Notes under the pieces: model-generated
The model's database searches: none
Told to the model about the DNA's origin: nothing
The model's input: only the letters and a program-made list of their open reading frames with translations
Translations under genes and position numbers: made by a program
Assembly (NCBI GenBank): GCA_947453285.1
Contig: CANGGA010000001.1
Span: 1-32,202, forward strand
DNA: 32,202 nucleotides
Reading direction: 5' to 3'
Source: Microbacteriaceae bacterium
Lineage (GTDB): Bacteria > Actinomycetota > Actinomycetes > Actinomycetales > Microbacteriaceae
Part shown: positions 23,437-31,013 of the stretch, one piece after another
Layout of the letters: every line of letters starts with the position of its first letter
Position numbering within the stretch: position 1 is the stretch's first letter

Positions 23437-23467
23437 AAGCGCGGTGCTGATTATCAGCACCGCGCTT
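23437..23467 (+). terminator. Strong hairpin between pstS and the PstS-like lipoprotein gene
   Basis: The arms 23437-23451 and 23453-23467 (AAGCGCGGTGCTGAT and its exact complement) form a 15-bp inverted repeat with a one-base centre; in RNA this gives about 13 bp and a short loop. Only CTTTC follows, not a full U-tract. It could be a terminator, an attenuator or a 3' mRNA stabiliser that keeps pstS expression above that of the downstream gene. Confidence 0.75.
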
Positions 23468-23489
23468 TCGGCGTGAAACAGGAGCAAGC

Positions 23490-24539
23490 ATGAACGTCGC
23501 AAAGAGAATCTCTTCCATCATCACTGCATCGCTGATCGTCGTTGCTCTAAGTGCTTGCACACCTCCTAAACCCCCAGAACTCTTGGCTCAAGAAGCCGAG
23601 CAAACTTTTACCTGCATAGACGGAAACGCAAAGGTCGATTTTTCGCCGAGCATCTATGGCGCCGTGACGACCTGGCAGGATTCGCTGACGGCTGCCTGCA
23701 CCGGAATGACCATGACCGAACTGGCTGAAGGCGAGACCGCAGATATTTCTGTCGGTGCCGCTATCCCAGATGCTGCAAAATGCGTTCCGCTAATCAGCGC
23801 ACCAATGGCTGTAGATGCTGGTGTGATCGTGGCCTACCTTGCCGACGGCACCCAAGTCGCCCTATCGGCCAAATCAATTGGATTGATTCTGTCTGGCAAA
23901 ATCACGGACTGGTCAGACGTGCAGATAAAGAAGGACAACCCGCTCGTCTCGATTAATCCCTTGCCAATCGTCGTGAACACCCAAGCTGATCCGACTGCAC
24001 TTTTAGCTTTGACAACTTGGTTGACAAGGCTCGACAGTGCTTTCGCTAACACGCTGATTAAGCCAACACCCGGTTTTGTTGTCGATACCACCGCGCTGGT
24101 CGATGGAAGTCTGACCGTGATGAACTTTTCTGACGCGGCTATTGCCGGTCTTACTCCTGCTTCTATTGTGGTTGGCAAAAACCCTAAGACTGACTACGTG
24201 GGGGCAACGGTTGACACGATTGACTCAGGGGCGAGCCAGTTTGTCGCTAGCCACACCACAACTGGTGTTTCAGTAAAACTAAACCCAGATAAAAAGCCGA
24301 CTCCACCGCGAGGCGCAGATATTCCATTTCCTCCTTACCAGGCCGTTTATCCAATCAACGTGACTCTCTGTGGAGCTGAATCGCTCACCAACAGGGCAAT
24401 TGCCAAATTCTTGTTGCGACTCGATTCGCAGGGAGCAATTTCGAACACATCGTTAGTTGGAATTCCTGAAGAGATTCGAATCGAATCAATTCTCGAGGTC
24501 TCTAAGGGTCTTCCAAAGGCATCCGCCCCAACAAACTAA
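23490..24539 (+). CDS. Diverged PstS-like lipoprotein lacking the phosphate-binding motifs
   Basis: This 349-residue protein has a lipoprotein signal peptide ending in LSAC (Cys22) and a good ribosome binding site (AGGAG 6 nt before the ATG). It aligns with PstS by pattern: KSIGLILSGKITDWSDVQIK matches EVLGQIFRGSITSWQNAQIK of the upstream PstS, with the same order of strands before and after. However, the Ser-rich N-terminal loop is absent, and the segment corresponding to RSGSSGTTQNMVNWL reads VNTQADPTALLALTTWL, without the Arg and Ser-Gly-Thr ligands. A Pro-rich stretch (KKPTPPRGADIPFPPY) is inserted near residue 270. It is probably an anchored partner or a binding protein for another ligand; neither role is shown. 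Being the only lipid-anchored PstS-fold protein visible here, it may compensate for the unanchored PstS. Confidence 0.75.
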   Translation: MNVAKRISSIITASLIVVALSACTPPKPPELLAQEAEQTFTCIDGNAKVDFSPSIYGAVTTWQDSLTAACTGMTMTELAEGETADISVGAAIPDAAKCVPLISAPMAVDAGVIVAYLADGTQVALSAKSIGLILSGKITDWSDVQIKKDNPLVSINPLPIVVNTQADPTALLALTTWLTRLDSAFANTLIKPTPGFVVDTTALVDGSLTVMNFSDAAIAGLTPASIVVGKNPKTDYVGATVDTIDSGASQFVASHTTTGVSVKLNPDKKPTPPRGADIPFPPYQAVYPINVTLCGAESLTNRAIAKFLLRLDSQGAISNTSLVGIPEEIRIESILEVSKGLPKASAPTN

Positions 24540-24566
24540 CTTGCCTGGCAGTGGCACAGAGGCGTT

Positions 24567-24578
24567 TAGGCTTGCTTC
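24567..24578 (+). promoter_or_regulatory. Probable leaderless promoter -10 before the 24579 gene
   Basis: TAGGCT (24567-24572) lies exactly 6 nt before the GTG start, with no Shine-Dalgarno. No convincing -35 was found at the usual distance. This suggests a transcript beginning at the start codon and separate expression from the pst genes. Confidence 0.45.
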
Positions 24579-24974
24579 GTGAATCAAACTTCTAAACGCG
24601 GTGCCGGCACCCTTTTGATTGCGGTCTATGCGGTGTTTGCCATTTCGGCTACCGCTCGCGCAAGCTACCAGTTGGCTACCAAATTCAACGATGCACCTTT
24701 GGCCTATTCGCTTTCTGCGCTTAGCGCCTTGGTCTACATCGTGGCAACGTTCTCGCTTGCCAAGAAGTCTGCTCTGGCAGCAAAGGTTGCCAGAGTTGCA
24801 GTCACCTTCGAGCTGATCGGCGTTCTTGTCATCGGAACCTTGAGCCTGGTTTTGCCCGAATGGTTTCATCACCCGACGGTTTGGTCTTGGTATGGGTTGA
24901 GTTATGCCTGTCTGCCATTGGTTTTGCCGGTCTTCGGCCTCATGTGGCTAAACAGGCAGCGATCTGCTAATTAG
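24579..24974 (+). CDS. Conserved actinobacterial membrane protein upstream of ribF
   Basis: This is a 131-residue protein with four hydrophobic segments (about 9-29, 41-61, 70-92 and 104-124). The stretches VARVAVTFELIGVLVIGTLS and WSWYGLSYACLPLVLPVFGL match, by recollection, an uncharacterised integral membrane family encoded just before ribF in many actinobacteria. The start is GTG 24579, apparently leaderless. Ten bases separate its stop from the ribF ATG. No enzymatic motif was recognised. Its position suggests that it belongs to the ancestral truB-ribF neighbourhood rather than to the pst block. Confidence 0.75.
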   Translation: MNQTSKRGAGTLLIAVYAVFAISATARASYQLATKFNDAPLAYSLSALSALVYIVATFSLAKKSALAAKVARVAVTFELIGVLVIGTLSLVLPEWFHHPTVWSWYGLSYACLPLVLPVFGLMWLNRQRSAN

Positions 24975-24977
24975 AAT
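24949..24977 (+). promoter_or_regulatory. Probable ribF promoter (leaderless)
   Basis: TAAACA (24949-24954), a 17-nt spacer and TAGAAT (24972-24977) form a fair promoter inside the end of the preceding gene. The -10 ends 7 nt before the ribF ATG, and no Shine-Dalgarno is present, so the transcript is probably leaderless. Confidence 0.5.
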
Positions 24978-24984
24978 TTCAAAC

Positions 24985-25914
24985 ATGCTGTCTTTCAATT
25001 CGCTTGATGCCTTGCCAAATGACATTGGCGACACAGCAGTAACCATCGGAAAATTCGATGCTATTCACCTCGGTCACCGGTTCTTGTTGAACGATTTGGT
25101 TGAATCTGCAGAAGAGCACGCGCTCTCGGCAGTGGTTTTGACCTTCGATCGGCACCCGCTGAACACCCTGCAACCTGGCAGCGCTCCGCAGTCAATTCTC
25201 GGCAAACACCAAAAGAGCTTTCACATTGCCGAAGCCGGGGTAGACGCGCTAGTCACTCTCGAGTTCGATGAGGCGCTCTCACACCTTTCGCCAGAAGATT
25301 TTGTGAAATCGATTTTGGTCGACAAGCTGCACGCAAAATATGTTGTCGTCGGTCAAGGCTTTCGCTTTGGCGCAAACGGCGAAGGCACCTGCGAACTCAT
25401 GGCGCAACTCGCAACAGAGCACGGATTCAAATTCAAAGAGCTGCCTGCCTATGAGATCGACGGCCAGGTTGTCTCGGCAACGCTGGTTCGAGAAAAACTG
25501 GATGCCGGCGACATCGGGGGAGCCGCTCGACTTCTCGGTCGCCCACACGTGACCACCGGCAAAGTTGAACACGGGCTCAAGATCGGTCGCACCATCGGTT
25601 TTCCTACCGCGAACATCGCTCGCGACTGCGAAGGCTACCTGCCGCTCGACGGTGTTTATGCTGGCTGGATGTTTGTCGACGGCGACCGCCTGCCAACCGC
25701 AATTTCGATTGGCATCAACGAAACTTTTCAGGCGGTGCCGCGTTTGGCCGAGGCCTTCGTGCTAGACCGCACGGATCTCGACCTCTATGAAAAGGTGGTT
25801 AGCCTCGAATATGTGTCGTTTATTCGAAAGGCCGCCAAGTTCAATGGGGTAGATGACCTCGTCGAAGAGATCAATCGCGATATCGCAAAGATTCGCGTGG
25901 TCCTGGAGCTCTAA
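24985..25914 (+). CDS. ribF: Bifunctional riboflavin kinase/FAD synthetase
   Basis: RibF phosphorylates riboflavin to FMN and adenylylates FMN to FAD. The N-terminal nucleotidyltransferase domain (about 15-185) has VTIGKFDAIHLGHRFLL, where the usual G-x-F-D-G-V-H-x-G-H motif reads GKFDAIHLGH, and VVGQGFRFGANGEG, followed by SATLVREKL. The C-terminal kinase domain (about 190-309) has GLKIGRTIGFPTANI and the active-site region LPLDGVYAGW. The length of 309 residues is normal. It precedes rpsO and pnp as in other actinobacteria. The Gly-to-Ala and Val-to-Ile changes in the first motif are conservative. Confidence 0.95.
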   Translation: MLSFNSLDALPNDIGDTAVTIGKFDAIHLGHRFLLNDLVESAEEHALSAVVLTFDRHPLNTLQPGSAPQSILGKHQKSFHIAEAGVDALVTLEFDEALSHLSPEDFVKSILVDKLHAKYVVVGQGFRFGANGEGTCELMAQLATEHGFKFKELPAYEIDGQVVSATLVREKLDAGDIGGAARLLGRPHVTTGKVEHGLKIGRTIGFPTANIARDCEGYLPLDGVYAGWMFVDGDRLPTAISIGINETFQAVPRLAEAFVLDRTDLDLYEKVVSLEYVSFIRKAAKFNGVDDLVEEINRDIAKIRVVLEL

Positions 25915-26058
25915 AACAAACTCAAGAACCGAGCTCGGGCTGGCATCTCAGGCCGGTTTGGTCTAGACTCGACAGGTTGCCGTGTATCGGCCGCGGATCA
26001 AGAGAGCCAAAACATCCCGTTTTCGGCGCCGCGCAGCAAGAACTGAAGGAGCAAAACT
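25915..26058 (+). promoter_or_regulatory. rpsO upstream region with possible promoter and leader
   Basis: The 144-nt gap between ribF and rpsO has TAGACT at 25964-25969, a possible -10 without a good -35. Downstream, GCCAAAAC and GTTTTCGGC can form a bulged hairpin (about 26010-26031). GAAGGAG, 7 nt before the ATG, is a strong ribosome binding site. A leader of about 80 nt could hold an S15 autoregulatory site, but no specific match was recognised. Confidence 0.35.
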
Positions 26059-26328
26059 ATGGCATTAGATGCAGCCGTAAAGACCGCGATTATCAACGAG
26101 TACGCAACTCACCCGGGCGACACTGGTTCTCCCGAGGTTCAGATTGCTGTTCTCAGCAAGCGCATCAAAGACCTAACCGAGCACCTCAAGGAGCACAAGC
26201 ACGACCACCACAGCCGTCGTGGCCTCTTGATCTTGGTCGGTCAGCGCCGTCGCCTCCTTGGCTACCTTCAGAAGGTAGACATCGAGCGTTACCGTGGCCT
26301 AATCGAAAGACTCGGGCTTCGTCGATAA
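26059..26328 (+). CDS. rpsO: 30S ribosomal protein S15
   Basis: S15 is a primary 16S rRNA-binding protein of the central domain of the 30S subunit. The 89 residues match the family throughout, including THPGDTGSPEVQIAVLSKRI, HKHDHHSRRGLLILVGQRRR and the C-terminal RYRGLIERLGLRR. The start ATG 26059 follows GAAGGAG. It is ended by a strong terminator, so pnp is probably transcribed mainly from its own promoter. Confidence 0.98.
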   Translation: MALDAAVKTAIINEYATHPGDTGSPEVQIAVLSKRIKDLTEHLKEHKHDHHSRRGLLILVGQRRRLLGYLQKVDIERYRGLIERLGLRR

Positions 26329-26368
26329 TTCGACTTCGTCAAAGGCCGCTAATCGCGTAAATCTTTAC

Positions 26369-26405
26369 AAAATCGCTCAGGGCATGCCCTGGGCGATTTT
26401 GCTTT
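26369..26405 (+). terminator. rpsO intrinsic terminator
   Basis: The arms 26369-26383 (AAAATCGCTCAGGGC) and 26386-26400 (GCCCTGGGCGATTTT) form a 15-bp stem with one G-U wobble and a very small central loop, ending in TTTTGCTTT. It lies about 40 nt after the rpsO stop. Confidence 0.9.
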
Positions 26406-26470
26406 CTCGAGACCCTAGGTAAATGTCGCCATCGCTGCTACCCTTGGTTTAGAGCGCTTAGGCAGGTTTG

Positions 26471-26588
26471 CTGATCTCCGGTTGAAGAGCTTGAGAACCA
26501 TTTGTGAATCTCAAGATTTTTTACTGCAGATCAGTTACCGAAAATTCTTTTCGGGGCATCCCTCAAAGTGTGGGCAAGTTAATTTGCC
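26471..26588 (+). ncRNA. Structured pnp 5' leader, candidate Actino-pnp RNA
   Basis: The 329-nt gap between rpsO and pnp holds the rpsO terminator and then a structured leader. CTGATCT (26471-26477) pairs with AGATCAG (26528-26534), enclosing CTTGAGA (26490-26496) paired with TCTCAAG (26509-26515). A second hairpin, CCGAAAA-TTC-TTTTCGG, spans 26538-26554, and a third, GGCAA-GTTAAT-TTGCC, spans 26573-26588. A conserved RNA named the Actino-pnp motif is known in exactly this position in actinobacteria and is thought to act in control of PNPase expression. Identity is inferred from position and pairing, not from a covariance match. The pnp ribosome binding site GAGGAGG follows. Confidence 0.55.
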
Positions 26589-26657
26589 ATGGCGCTCACG
26601 CACGCAACACGTCATCCGTGATTTGTCGCGCGCACGAGGATAAAGAGGAGGACCCGA

Positions 26658-28895
26658 GTGGGTCACGAAATTGAAACTATGAGCGGCACTCAGTATGAGA
26701 CCGCAGTTATCGACAACGGAAAGTACGGAAAGCGAACCATTCGCTTCGAGACTGGCCGTCTAGCTCAGCAGGCACAGGGTGCAGCGAGCGTTTACATCGA
26801 CGAAGAGACCATGTTGTTCTCGGCTACCACTGCAAGCAAGCAGCCAAAAGACCAGTTTGACTTCTTCCCGCTAACCATCGACGTTGAAGAGCGCATGTAT
26901 GCAGCCGGCAAGATTCCTGGCAGCTTCTTCCGTCGCGAAGGTCGCCCAAGCACCGAGGCAATTCTTACCTGCCGCTTGATTGACCGTCCATTGCGTCCAT
27001 CATTCGTTGATGGTCTTCGCAACGAAATTCAGATCGTTGTTTCGGTTCTAGCAATCGAACCAGACGAGATGTATGACGTTGTTGCAATCAACGCAGCTTC
27101 GATGTCAACCCAGCTTGCCGGTTTGCCATTCTCTGGCCCAATCGGTGGCGTGCGTGTTGCGCTAATCGACGGTCAGTGGGTTGCCTTCCCTAAGCACTCA
27201 CAGCTTGAGCGTGCAGTGTTCGACATGGTTGTTGCCGGTCGCGTAATCGTTGAGAACGGCGTCGAAGACGTTGCGATCATGATGGTTGAAGCAGAAGCTT
27301 CAGAGAACGCCTGGAACCTAATTAAGAACGAAGGCGCAACAGCTCCTTCTGAGTCTGTGGTTTCTGAGGGTCTTGAGGCTGCAAAGCCATTCATCAAGGA
27401 ACTCGTTGCTGCTCAGTCACGTCTAGCTGCCAAGGCTGCAAAGCCAACCGCCGAGTACCCAGTCTTCTTGCCTTACGGCGACGAGATGTACAACGCCGTT
27501 TATGCAGCCGCTGCAGACGAGCTTTCAAAGGTTTACCAGATTGCTGAGAAGACCGCTCGCCAGGATGCTGACGATGTTCTAAAGGAAGCAACCAAGGCCA
27601 AGATGGCTGAGCAGTTCGACGAGACCCTAATGGGTCAGTTCTCGGCTGCTTACAAGTCGGTAACCAAGAAAATCGTTCGCACCCGCGTTCTAAAAGAAGG
27701 CGTTCGCATGGATGGCCGCGGCCTTCGCGACATTCGTCCGATCACCGCAGAGATTCACGTTGTTCCACGTGTTCACGGTTCTGCAATCTTCGAGCGTGGC
27801 GAGACCCAGATCATGGGTATCACCACTTTGAACATGTTGAAGATGGAGCAGCAGATTGATGCGCTAACTCCAGTAACCAGCAAGCGCTACATGCACAACT
27901 ACAACTTCCCGCCTTACTCAACTGGTGAGACCGGTCGTGTTGGCACTCCAAAGCGTCGTGAAATTGGTCACGGTGCGTTGGCAGAGCGTGCGCTAGTTCC
28001 AGTTCTTCCTGCACGTGACGAGTTCCCATATGCAATTCGTCAGGTATCAGAGGCTCTTGGTTCAAACGGTTCGACTTCAATGGGTTCAGTTTGTGCGTCG
28101 ACTCTTGCATTGCTAAGCGCGGGTGTGCCACTTCGTGCACCGGTAGCAGGTATCGCAATGGGTCTTATCTCAGATGAGATCAACGGCAAGACCGAGTACG
28201 CAGCTTTGACCGACATCCTTGGTGCAGAAGATGCACTAGGCGACATGGACTTCAAGGTTGCCGGAACCAGCGAGTTCATTACTGCTATTCAGCTAGACAC
28301 CAAGCTCGATGGAATTCCTGCTTCGGTTCTTGCTGGTGCATTGCTTCAGGCAAAAGAGGCACGTCTGAGCATTCTTGCAATCATGGCCGAAGAAATCAGC
28401 GAGCCTGACGAGATGGCACCAACCGCACCACGCGTAATCTCGGTGAAGATTCCAGTGGACAAGATCGGTGAGGTCATTGGTCCAAAGGGCAAGATGATCA
28501 ACGAGATTCAGGCAGAGACCGGTGCAGACATCTCAATCGAAGACGACGGAACCGTTTACATCGGCGCAACCGACGGACCTTCTGCAGATGCCGCCAAGTC
28601 ACGCATCAACGCGATCGCGAACCCACACGTTCCTGAGATCGGCGAGCGTTTCTTGGGAACCGTCGTGAAGCTAGCCACCTTCGGTGCCTTCGTTTCACTT
28701 GTTCCAGGCAAGGATGGCCTACTGCACATCTCTGAGCTAAAGAAGATGGCTGGCAAGCGCGTTGAGAACGTCGAAGACGTTCTTGAGGTCGGCCAGAAGC
28801 TTCAGGTAGAAATCACCAAGATCGACGACCGCGGAAAGCTATCGCTAAGCCCTGTCGTTGAGGGTGACGGCTCAGCTTCGTCTGACGAAGAATAA
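26658..28895 (+). CDS. pnp: Polyribonucleotide nucleotidyltransferase (PNPase)
   Basis: PNPase degrades RNA 3' to 5' by phosphorolysis and can add 3' tails. The 745-residue protein starts at GTG 26658, 6 nt after AGAGGAGGAC; a later ATG at 26679 lies too far from that site. The first RNase PH domain has SFFRREGRPSTEAILTCRLI followed by DRPLRPSF; after the helical linker the second has VRMDGRGLRDIRPI and LGDMDFKVAGT. A KH domain (VIGPKGKMINEIQAETGADI) and a C-terminal S1 domain (FLGTVVKLATFGAFVSLVPG) complete the family order. It is preceded by a structured leader and followed 16 nt later by the M16 peptidase gene. Confidence 0.97.
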   Translation: MGHEIETMSGTQYETAVIDNGKYGKRTIRFETGRLAQQAQGAASVYIDEETMLFSATTASKQPKDQFDFFPLTIDVEERMYAAGKIPGSFFRREGRPSTEAILTCRLIDRPLRPSFVDGLRNEIQIVVSVLAIEPDEMYDVVAINAASMSTQLAGLPFSGPIGGVRVALIDGQWVAFPKHSQLERAVFDMVVAGRVIVENGVEDVAIMMVEAEASENAWNLIKNEGATAPSESVVSEGLEAAKPFIKELVAAQSRLAAKAAKPTAEYPVFLPYGDEMYNAVYAAAADELSKVYQIAEKTARQDADDVLKEATKAKMAEQFDETLMGQFSAAYKSVTKKIVRTRVLKEGVRMDGRGLRDIRPITAEIHVVPRVHGSAIFERGETQIMGITTLNMLKMEQQIDALTPVTSKRYMHNYNFPPYSTGETGRVGTPKRREIGHGALAERALVPVLPARDEFPYAIRQVSEALGSNGSTSMGSVCASTLALLSAGVPLRAPVAGIAMGLISDEINGKTEYAALTDILGAEDALGDMDFKVAGTSEFITAIQLDTKLDGIPASVLAGALLQAKEARLSILAIMAEEISEPDEMAPTAPRVISVKIPVDKIGEVIGPKGKMINEIQAETGADISIEDDGTVYIGATDGPSADAAKSRINAIANPHVPEIGERFLGTVVKLATFGAFVSLVPGKDGLLHISELKKMAGKRVENVEDVLEVGQKLQVEITKIDDRGKLSLSPVVEGDGSASSDEE

Positions 28896-28899
28896 AAAC

Positions 28900-28911
28900 T
28901 AGGCTCGGGTC
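28900..28911 (+). promoter_or_regulatory. Probable leaderless promoter -10 of the M16 peptidase gene
   Basis: TAGGCT (28900-28905) ends exactly 6 nt before the ATG at 28912, in the 16-nt gap after pnp. The hexamer is the same as the one before the 24579 gene. No Shine-Dalgarno is present. Confidence 0.45.
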
Positions 28912-30246
28912 ATGTCTGAAATTTATTTTCCGCTAGACCAAAACGAGCTTTCGTTCACCGCTTCGGGTGGTAGCACGGTTCACCGTTCTATCCTCCGAAG
29001 CGGTGTTCGCGTTTTAACCGAATACGTTCCTGGCGCGCAGAGCGCTAGCGTTTCGTTTTCAGTAGCAGTGGGTTCTCGCGATGAAACCATCGGCCACTAT
29101 GGCAGCACGCACTTTCTCGAGCACCTGTTGTTCAAGGGAACCAAACGCCGCACTGCACTAGACATCGCTATTGCCTTCGACAGCGTTGGCGGTTCATCGA
29201 ACGCATCAACCGGCAAAGAGCACACCAGCTATTACGCTCGCGTTCAAGACAAGGCGCTGCCACTTGCCGTCGACGTTATTGCCGACATGCTTACCTCTTC
29301 GCTAATCGATGCAACCGAGTTCGAAAACGAGCGCACCGTAATTCTCGAAGAGCTCGCGATGAACGACGACGATCCACAGGATGTCGCGCACGAAGCATTT
29401 TCAGAGGCCGTGCTCGGCGATCATGAACTTGGCCGCCCAATCGGTGGCAACAACGAAACCATCACAGCCGTTTCGCGCGATGCGGTTTGGCAGCACTACC
29501 AAAAGAACTATCGCCCGCAAGACCTTGTCGTTGCCGCCGCCGGGGGAGTAAACCACGGCGACTTCGTCGAACTGGTTGAGCGCGAGCTTCGCGCCGCCGG
29601 CTGGAACCTCGATCTCGATGCGTCACCGGTTGCCCGTCGCAGCAACGAAGAGTCTGCAATCAAACGCGGCAAGCCACTTCAGGTAATCAAGCGTCCAATC
29701 GCGCAGGCCAACATCCTTGTTGGAATGAAGGGCATTATCGGAAACGATTCGCGTCGCTATGCGATGGGCATTCTTAATACCGTGCTCGGTGGAGGCATGT
29801 CGAGCCGACTGTTTCAAGAGATTCGTGAAAAGCGCGGGCTGGCATACAGCGTCTATTCGTTTAACCAGGGCTACAGCGATGCCTCGACCTTCGGTCTATA
29901 TGCGGGCTGCTCACCGGCCAAGGCAGAGCAGGTTACTCGTTTGATGCTCGAAGAATTCGAAAAGGTTGCCCAGAGCGGCATTACCCAGGATGAACTCGAC
30001 CTCGCAATCGGAAACATCTCTGGAGGACTCGCTCTGAAGTTCGAGAGCAGTCAGGCTCGCATGAGCAGATTGATTGGCTCTGAGATGACCACGGGTGAAT
30101 TCTTTGACCTAGACGAAACCATCGAACGCTTCAGCGCCGTGACTATCGAACAGGTGCAAGCTCTCGTGCAAGATCTCTTGAAGAACGAGCGCACAATCGT
30201 TGCAGTTGGCGATGTTGAAGAAAAGACCTTCGAGCCTTTTCTCTAG
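28912..30246 (+). CDS. M16-family zinc metallopeptidase
   Basis: This 444-residue protein belongs to the pitrilysin/insulinase family (M16B). The inverted zinc motif HFLEH is at residues 67-71, and the third ligand region is FENERTVILEELAMNDDDP, about 75 residues later. The second half has the inactive-domain features RPIAQANILVGMKGI and GGGMSSRLFQEIREKRGLAY followed by SVYSF, typical of mitochondrial-processing-peptidase-like bacterial enzymes. There is no signal peptide, so it is probably cytosolic. In actinobacteria this gene usually follows pnp, as here. Its physiological substrates are not known; peptide turnover is a general expectation from the family. Confidence 0.93.
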   Translation: MSEIYFPLDQNELSFTASGGSTVHRSILRSGVRVLTEYVPGAQSASVSFSVAVGSRDETIGHYGSTHFLEHLLFKGTKRRTALDIAIAFDSVGGSSNASTGKEHTSYYARVQDKALPLAVDVIADMLTSSLIDATEFENERTVILEELAMNDDDPQDVAHEAFSEAVLGDHELGRPIGGNNETITAVSRDAVWQHYQKNYRPQDLVVAAAGGVNHGDFVELVERELRAAGWNLDLDASPVARRSNEESAIKRGKPLQVIKRPIAQANILVGMKGIIGNDSRRYAMGILNTVLGGGMSSRLFQEIREKRGLAYSVYSFNQGYSDASTFGLYAGCSPAKAEQVTRLMLEEFEKVAQSGITQDELDLAIGNISGGLALKFESSQARMSRLIGSEMTTGEFFDLDETIERFSAVTIEQVQALVQDLLKNERTIVAVGDVEEKTFEPFL

Positions 30247-30260
30247 TCTCGACTGATTGG

Positions 30261-30273
30261 TAAGTTTGAACTC
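30261..30273 (+). promoter_or_regulatory. Possible leaderless promoter -10 of dapB
   Basis: TAAGTT (30261-30266) lies 7 nt before the dapB ATG in the 27-nt gap after the peptidase gene. No Shine-Dalgarno or good -35 was seen. Confidence 0.35.
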
Positions 30274-30996
30274 ATGAGCATTTCAGTAGCAGTGGTTGGC
30301 GCAACCGGCCGAATGGGCAAACTCGCCCTCGAGCTAATCGATGCCGCTCAAGACCTTGAGATTTTCGCGGCCCTCGACTCAAAGAGCGATATCGCGCAGA
30401 CCATCGGCGCAGATGTGGTCATCGACCTAACTCGCTTCGAAGTCAGTCAATCGGTCGTCACTCACGCAATCGCTAATAACCAAAAGCTGGTGGTTGGCAC
30501 AAGCGGTTGGTCTGCAAGCCATCTGCAGCAGGTTGAAAAGCAGCTAGTCGGCAGCAATGCAGCGGTCGTTGTTGTTCCTAACTTTTCGGTTGGCTCGATG
30601 TTGGCAACCAAGTTCGCGGCAGAAGCGGCAAACTTCTTCGACTCGATCGAAATCGTTGAAGCCCACCACGCCGGCAAAATCGATTCACCTTCAGGCACCG
30701 CGGTTCGCACGGCCGAGCTAATTGCCCACGCCCGCGACGGCAAGCCGGTGTTGCTACCTGGCGTTGGTCAGCAGGCGCGTGGCGAGGTCGTTGCCGGTGT
30801 TCCGATCCATAGCCTTCGCATTAACGGCGTCTCTGCAAAACAAGATGTTCTTCTCGGCGGCGAAAGCGAATTGCTAACCATCAGCCACGAAACCACATCG
30901 GTCAAGGCTTACACCTCCGGCATTCTTGCCTCGATTCGCTTTGCGGCTGAAGCAGACGGTCTTACCGTCGGCCTGCAATCGGTTCTCGGTCTCTAG
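30274..30996 (+). CDS. dapB: 4-hydroxy-tetrahydrodipicolinate reductase
   Basis: DapB reduces HTPA to tetrahydrodipicolinate with NAD(P)H in the lysine/diaminopimelate pathway, which feeds both lysine and peptidoglycan synthesis. The nucleotide motif GATGRMG is at residues 9-15. The catalytic/substrate region is IVEAHHAGKIDSPSGTA, with the family His pair and Lys, and VVGTSGW lies before it. The length of 240 residues is slightly short but normal for actinobacteria. In related genomes thyX or dapA may follow; here a small membrane/TPR protein does. Confidence 0.95.
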   Translation: MSISVAVVGATGRMGKLALELIDAAQDLEIFAALDSKSDIAQTIGADVVIDLTRFEVSQSVVTHAIANNQKLVVGTSGWSASHLQQVEKQLVGSNAAVVVVPNFSVGSMLATKFAAEAANFFDSIEIVEAHHAGKIDSPSGTAVRTAELIAHARDGKPVLLPGVGQQARGEVVAGVPIHSLRINGVSAKQDVLLGGESELLTISHETTSVKAYTSGILASIRFAAEADGLTVGLQSVLGL

Positions 30997-31013
30997 CCGA
31001 AAGCCCGCAGAAA

